Assembly (NCBI GenBank): GCA_030523195.1
Contig: JAUNJC010000010.1
Coordinates: 1-34,177 of the forward strand
Reading direction: 5' to 3'
Origin: Oscillospiraceae bacterium
GTDB taxonomy: Bacteria > Bacillota > Clostridia > Oscillospirales > Ruminococcaceae
DNA: 34,177 nucleotides
Positions 31,360-34,177 of the stretch are shown piece by piece; position 1 is the first letter of the stretch, and each line of letters opens with the position of its first letter. The notes beneath the pieces are model-generated. The model was not told where the DNA came from and did not search any database. It saw only the letters and a program-made list of their open reading frames with translations. The translations under genes were made by a program, and so were the position numbers.

Positions 31360-31680
31360 TTACGGGGTAGAAGACACCTTTATGCGAATGCAGTCCGGTG
31401 CTTCCTCCATTAAGAGCTGCAATTGCAGAAACAAGCCCTGTAAAAGCAGATTTGCATGTTCATTCTGTATGGATGCAACAGAAATGGAAATGCGGTTTTC
31501 CTCCACTGCAATCTCAGCCGGCAAATGATAAATCTCTGTGAGCAGGTTTGCGGTCATCTGTACAGAAGCGGAAACGCTGGCACAAATGACATCTTGCCCT
31601 GCATCGGCAAAACCAGCATGTCCAAAAACGGAAACACTGATAAATGTTTGATTGCGTTTTAAAAATGTGGCGGTAATCAT
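31360..31680 (-). CDS. prp: Ribosomal-processing cysteine protease Prp
   Basis: A 106-residue protein of the Prp family, which cuts the N-terminal extension from L27. The catalytic pair is His21 and Cys33 in F-G-H-A-G-F-A-D-A-G-Q-D-V-I-C-A-S-V-S-A. It lies between rplU and rpmA, the family's usual place. The upstream gap to the rplU stop is only 12 bases. The substrate motif is present in the L27 encoded next to it. Confidence 0.95.
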   Translation of the reverse strand: MITATFLKRNQTFISVSVFGHAGFADAGQDVICASVSASVQMTANLLTEIYHLPAEIAVEENRISISVASIQNEHANLLLQGLFLQLQLLMEEAPDCIRIKVSSTP

Positions 31681-31692
31681 GATACAGGGAAC

Positions 31693-32004
31693 TTATGCCT
31701 GAATGGCTTCGATCTGTACCTTGGTATATGGCTGTCTGTGACCCTGTTTCTTCTTTTCAGACTTCTTTGGCTTGTAAGTCATAACAGTGATCTTCTTTGC
31801 CTTGCCGTTCTTCAGAACTTTTGCACAAACGGTTGCACCTGCAACATATGGTGTGCCAACGTTCAAGCCAGATTCTGTGCTGACTGCAACAACCTTGTCG
31901 AAAGTAACGGTAGATTCTTCTTCAGCGTTCAGCTTTTCGATAAAAACAATATCTCCCTGTTTTACCTGATACTGCTTTCCGCCGGTTTCAATGACTGCGT
32001 ACAT
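31693..32004 (-). CDS. rplU: 50S ribosomal protein L21
   Basis: A 103-residue L21, with the family opening [18 protein letters not shown] and the C-terminal [15 protein letters not shown]. The frame is open to 32049, but that part lies in the untranslated leader, and the conserved protein begins at 32004. It binds 23S rRNA. It heads the rplU-prp-rpmA-obgE-mrnC-yebC series and is preceded by a consensus promoter and a probable autoregulatory leader. Confidence 0.97.
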   Translation of the reverse strand: MYAVIETGGKQYQVKQGDIVFIEKLNAEEESTVTFDKVVAVSTESGLNVGTPYVAGATVCAKVLKNGKAKKITVMTYKPKKSEKKKQGHRQPYTKVQIEAIQA

Positions 32005-32090
32005 GTGTATGCACCTGCCTTCTTTACAAACTCGCTGTTTCAGGCACATGGCAAAGCCGTGATTTTCAACCTGAACCCATGCGGTTTTTT
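32005..32090 (-). promoter_or_regulatory. Probable L21 leader (ribosomal protein autoregulatory RNA)
   Basis: The roughly 85-base untranslated region before rplU forms a stem TTCAGG/CCTGAA around an inner GGC-TTT-GCC hairpin (on the minus strand), followed by ACAGCGAG. The position and general layout fit the Firmicutes L21 leader, in which excess L21 is thought to lower expression. A covariance-model search is needed. Confidence 0.6.
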
Positions 32091-32091
32091 T

Positions 32092-32120
32092 ATTATATCA
32101 CAATTGTAACTGGCTGTCAA
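32092..32120 (-). promoter_or_regulatory. Promoter of the rplU operon
   Basis: On the minus strand a perfect TTGACA (32120-32115), a 17-base spacer and a perfect TATAAT (32097-32092). Confidence 0.88.
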
Positions 32121-32248
32121 GGAAAACCGGTGAAAAAATGTAAATTTTTTATGGCATACTGAATGATTTCAGTAGTAGGAATCGGTGTGACATAGGAGAA
32201 AATTCTTCTTTTAAGTTATGTGGTTAGGATGCCGTTTAAATAGTACAG

Positions 32249-32470
32249 ATGATCGCATTTTATAGTAAGGACGTGTATTTATTGATCTGCTTTTTTTGTA
32301 AAACTCTCATTAAATATGAAACTGATGTGATGAATTATAGCGGCAAAACATGTGAAAATGTGACAAAATGATACCATTGCTGTTGTGATGATTGTCCAAA
32401 AATAAAAGCTGGAAATTGTGCTAAGTGCCATTTTAATAGCAGGCGTATTTACAAATGCGTGTGTTTATGA
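32249..32470 (+). pseudogene. Possible decayed small cysteine-rich ORF (in-frame TGA)
   Basis: The 430-base spacer between the rplU promoter and the VanY-like gene has no intact gene. One frame, from an ATG at 32249 (or 32330) to a TGA at 32468-32470, is broken only by a TGA at 32369-32371. The part after it reads Y-H-C-C-C-D-D-C-P-K-I-K-A-G-N-C-A-K-C-H-F, with eight cysteines in 32 codons and C-x7-C-x2-C spacing. A zinc-binding mini-protein inactivated by a Trp-to-stop change would look like this, but there is no ribosome site, and chance in a TG-rich sequence is a real alternative. Confidence 0.22.
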
Positions 32471-32476
32471 TAAAAT
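32448..32476 (+). promoter_or_regulatory. Candidate promoter of the VanY-like gene
   Basis: TTTACA (32448-32453), a 17-base spacer and TAAAAT (32471-32476), about 70 bases before the start codon. It overlaps the end of the possible Cys-rich frame. Confidence 0.5.
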
Positions 32477-32551
32477 AAGAATGCTAAGAATGTGTATGAT
32501 GATAAATACGCATTTTGCGGATTTATTTTTGAAAGAGAGGGAAGAAATGAT

Positions 32552-33775
32552 ATGTCAGCCTGGGATTCGCTCCAAAATCAAATAAAAAATCGACAAACGA
32601 TGGGAAATTATGCACAGCGTTCATCTGCCAGAAGTGCTGCACAGCCGATACGGAATATGACGCAGCGGCAATCTGGCACAACATCACATCCACCGATACC
32701 CCATCGTTCTGTTGCAGCAAACCAAACGAGGACACCATCTGGCAGACCACCGCAGGGGAAAAAGCCAAGAGTTCGATATGACCGGATTCTATTGGTGCTG
32801 TTGATACTGGTTGGGTTGATTTGTCTAATGGTAATGGGGATAAAACAATGTGGGAAAGAGAGTGGTGCGTCGGGAAATAAAACTGGTGAAGCAGTGACAA
32901 CCACTACACAAATTTCTACGGAACCGCCGGAGAAAACATTGGCATTGACTGCGGAGGATGTACACAAGGGGAGTCTTATTCTTGTCAATGCAGACCATGC
33001 TTATACATTTGCTGCGGATGATGTGACATTGGAAACCGTTTATGAAGGTAGAAATACTTGTTATGGTGTCAGCGATATGGAAGTTTCATTGGATGCGGAT
33101 GTGATTGATCATTTCAACCAGTTGATGCAGGCATATTATAATATTTATGAAAACAATGATATTATGATTGTCAGCGGATATCGTACCAGAGAGGTGCAGG
33201 CAGAGTTCTATGAGAATAAGAAAACAATGCTGCCAGGCGGCTATTCTGATTATCATACAGCACGTTCCTTTGATCTCGTTATTTATCCAGATGGAGTAAG
33301 TTCTAATTATTATGCTGCAACCGGTGATTATGCATGGATTGCAGAACATGCTGCAGAATATGGTTTTATTTTGCGGTATCCAGACGGTAAAGCGGATAAG
33401 ACAGGAATTAGTCCAAGAGCTTATACGTTCCGCTATGTTGGAGTGCCACATGCTTCTTATATTTATGAAAATGGATTGTGTCTGGAGGAATATCTGGACA
33501 ATATACAGAGTTACACAGCACGCAATCCACTTGCAGTAAAAACGACCAACGGAGAATGGTCTGTGTTCTATACCGCAGCCAACAGCGAAGGCAGCACACA
33601 GATTGCCGTACCGCAGGACGCAGTTTATACTGTTTCTGGTGATAATATGGATGGCTTTATTGTGGCATATCAGGAAAGAAGTTCGATTGTTACAACGACT
33701 GCGGTGTCAGGCAATGAGATGAATACAGATTCTACAGAAACAACACTTTCAGAAGAAATAACAACAATCGAATAA
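32552..33775 (+). CDS. Membrane-anchored VanY/M15-fold protein, probably catalytically inactive
   Basis: A 407-residue protein: a basic Gln/Ser/Arg/Pro-rich cytoplasmic part (1-78), one TM helix (about 79-96), a Thr/Ser linker, and a D-Ala-D-Ala carboxypeptidase (VanY/M15B) domain (about 130-320). S208-G-Y-R211, P-G-G-Y-S-D-Y-H-T and F-R-Y-V-G-V-P-H-A-S-Y-I-Y mark the family. The zinc and catalytic positions are changed: in S-x-H-x-x-G-x-x-x-D the His is Tyr234 and the Gly is Ala237, and the E-P-W-H before F-R-Y-V is R289-A-Y-T292, so the catalytic Glu and a zinc His are gone. It may bind peptidoglycan stems without cutting. A Thr-rich tail follows. The start at 32552 has AGAGGGAAG upstream; the frame is open to 32492. 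Confidence 0.8.
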   Translation: MSAWDSLQNQIKNRQTMGNYAQRSSARSAAQPIRNMTQRQSGTTSHPPIPHRSVAANQTRTPSGRPPQGKKPRVRYDRILLVLLILVGLICLMVMGIKQCGKESGASGNKTGEAVTTTTQISTEPPEKTLALTAEDVHKGSLILVNADHAYTFAADDVTLETVYEGRNTCYGVSDMEVSLDADVIDHFNQLMQAYYNIYENNDIMIVSGYRTREVQAEFYENKKTMLPGGYSDYHTARSFDLVIYPDGVSSNYYAATGDYAWIAEHAAEYGFILRYPDGKADKTGISPRAYTFRYVGVPHASYIYENGLCLEEYLDNIQSYTARNPLAVKTTNGEWSVFYTAANSEGSTQIAVPQDAVYTVSGDNMDGFIVAYQERSSIVTTTAVSGNEMNTDSTETTLSEEITTIE

Positions 33776-33792
33776 AAATATTTTTAGACAAG

Positions 33793-33822
33793 AAACCTGC
33801 GGCAGATTGCTGTGGGTTTTTT
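33793..33822 (+). terminator. Terminator after the VanY-like gene
   Basis: AAACCTGCGGC pairs with GCTGTGGGTTT (three G-U pairs) around a five-base loop, followed by a T-run. It lies 18 bases past the stop. Confidence 0.75.
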
Positions 33823-33909
33823 GTTTTATAGAGAAATGGACTTTTGATTTTTTAATTATAATATAAAGATAAAGTCAGAAAATCTTTCTAATTTTAACTT
33901 GGGAAGGAC

Positions 33910-33938
33910 TTGACAAAACTGGAAAAAGTAGTTATAAT
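33910..33938 (+). promoter_or_regulatory. Promoter of the secreted-protein gene at the window end
   Basis: A perfect TTGACA (33910-33915), a 17-base spacer and a perfect TATAAT (33933-33938). The leader is about 110 bases and AT-rich, and no regulatory structure is clear in it. Confidence 0.82.
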
Positions 33939-34057
33939 AAATATAGAGAAAAGTGTATTGAAAAAACATTTTTCATCTTGACAGAAAGTACAGACAAATA
34001 AGTTGTGACAGGTGGATGACACATAAATTTATAAAAATTTATATTGAGGTGGTTTAC

Positions 34058-34177
34058 ATGTACAATTTTAAGAAAATGCTGGCATCTGTGATTGCGGTGG
34101 GGACAATGGCAACGAGTATTGCTTCGCTTCCTGCGGAGGCGGGATCACTTAGTGCAAGACCGGATTCTGCATTTACG
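34058..34177 (+). CDS. Start of a secreted protein (signal peptide, partial)
   Basis: Forty codons reach the window edge. The N-terminus is a typical Sec signal peptide: M-Y-N-F-K-K, a hydrophobic core L-A-S-V-I-A-V-G-T-M-A-T-S-I-A-S-L, and a likely signal peptidase I site after A-E-A (residues 26-28). No lipobox cysteine is seen. GAGGTGG lies 5 bases before the ATG. The mature part begins G-S-L-S-A-R-P-D-S and cannot be assigned; an extracellular enzyme or binding protein is likely. Confidence 0.8.
   Translation, partial: MYNFKKMLASVIAVGTMATSIASLPAEAGSLSARPDSAFT

Noticed and set aside
32121-32248. Further small gene in the spacer between rplU and the VanY-like gene
   Set aside because: No frame with a ribosome site or protein-like composition was seen in this part; it reads as AT-rich spacer.

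Overview
This is a chromosomal core region of a Gram-positive, endospore-forming, low-to-moderate GC anaerobe of the class Clostridia, most likely a Ruminococcus-like member of the Oscillospiraceae. The evidence is spoIVA next to a SPOCS/LysM sipL-type gene, the L21-Prp-L27 ribosomal cluster with a Prp-processed L27, Obg, a DnaD/DnaI-like primosome pair, RNase J with GdpP, and near-consensus sigma-A promoters (mostly 17-base spacers) before most transcription units. The species assignment is inference; no rRNA is present.

Layout. (1) 1-2000: a visibly AT-richer accessory stretch with the tail of an upstream gene, a two-TM hypothetical protein, an isochorismatase-like hydrolase and a Cys-tailed hypothetical protein. 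(2) 2100-2920: a DUF1292 gene, then 6S RNA with its own promoter and terminator. (3) 2958-4880: divergent shikimate-pathway genes (divergent shikimate-type kinase on -, DAHP synthase on +) with mirrored promoters, followed by a hairpin-rich convergent spacer holding a perfect cre-like palindrome. (4) 4900-8610 (-): sipL, spoIVA and an HD-domain hydrolase. (5) 8719-18256 (+): a tightly spaced series of RNase J, gdpP, rplI, dnaB, tilS and ftsH, preceded by a long structured leader. (6) 18281-22523: a pair of bacterial PH-domain membrane proteins (-), an AGCS amino-acid symporter (+) and lgt (-). (7) 22572-25541 (-): a zinc-ribbon/DUF4190 membrane protein and the dnaI-like/dnaD primosomal pair. 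(8) 25588-26597: tRNA-Leu(CAA), tRNA-Arg(ACG), an AbrB-family regulator and tRNA-Lys(TTT), each a well-delimited unit. (9) 26606-32120 (-): rplU-prp-rpmA-obgE-mrnC-yebC and a DEAD-box helicase. (10) 32121-34177 (+): a spacer with a possible decayed Cys-rich ORF, a membrane-anchored VanY-fold protein that lacks its zinc and catalytic residues, and the start of a secreted protein.

How the genes work together. Ribosome assembly and translation functions (L21, L27, Prp, Obg, L9, TilS, tRNAs) mix with replication (DnaB; a DnaD and DnaI-like loader), RNA metabolism (RNase J, Mini-III, DEAD helicase, 6S RNA), c-di-AMP turnover (GdpP), membrane quality control (FtsH), lipoprotein maturation (Lgt) and spore coat basement assembly (SpoIVA with SipL). 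Most of this is conserved housekeeping DNA. The less ordinary signals are regulatory structures (RNase J leader, terminators directly before lgt and obgE, the aro divergent promoter, the 4729-4880 hairpins) and the apparently dead VanY-like protein.
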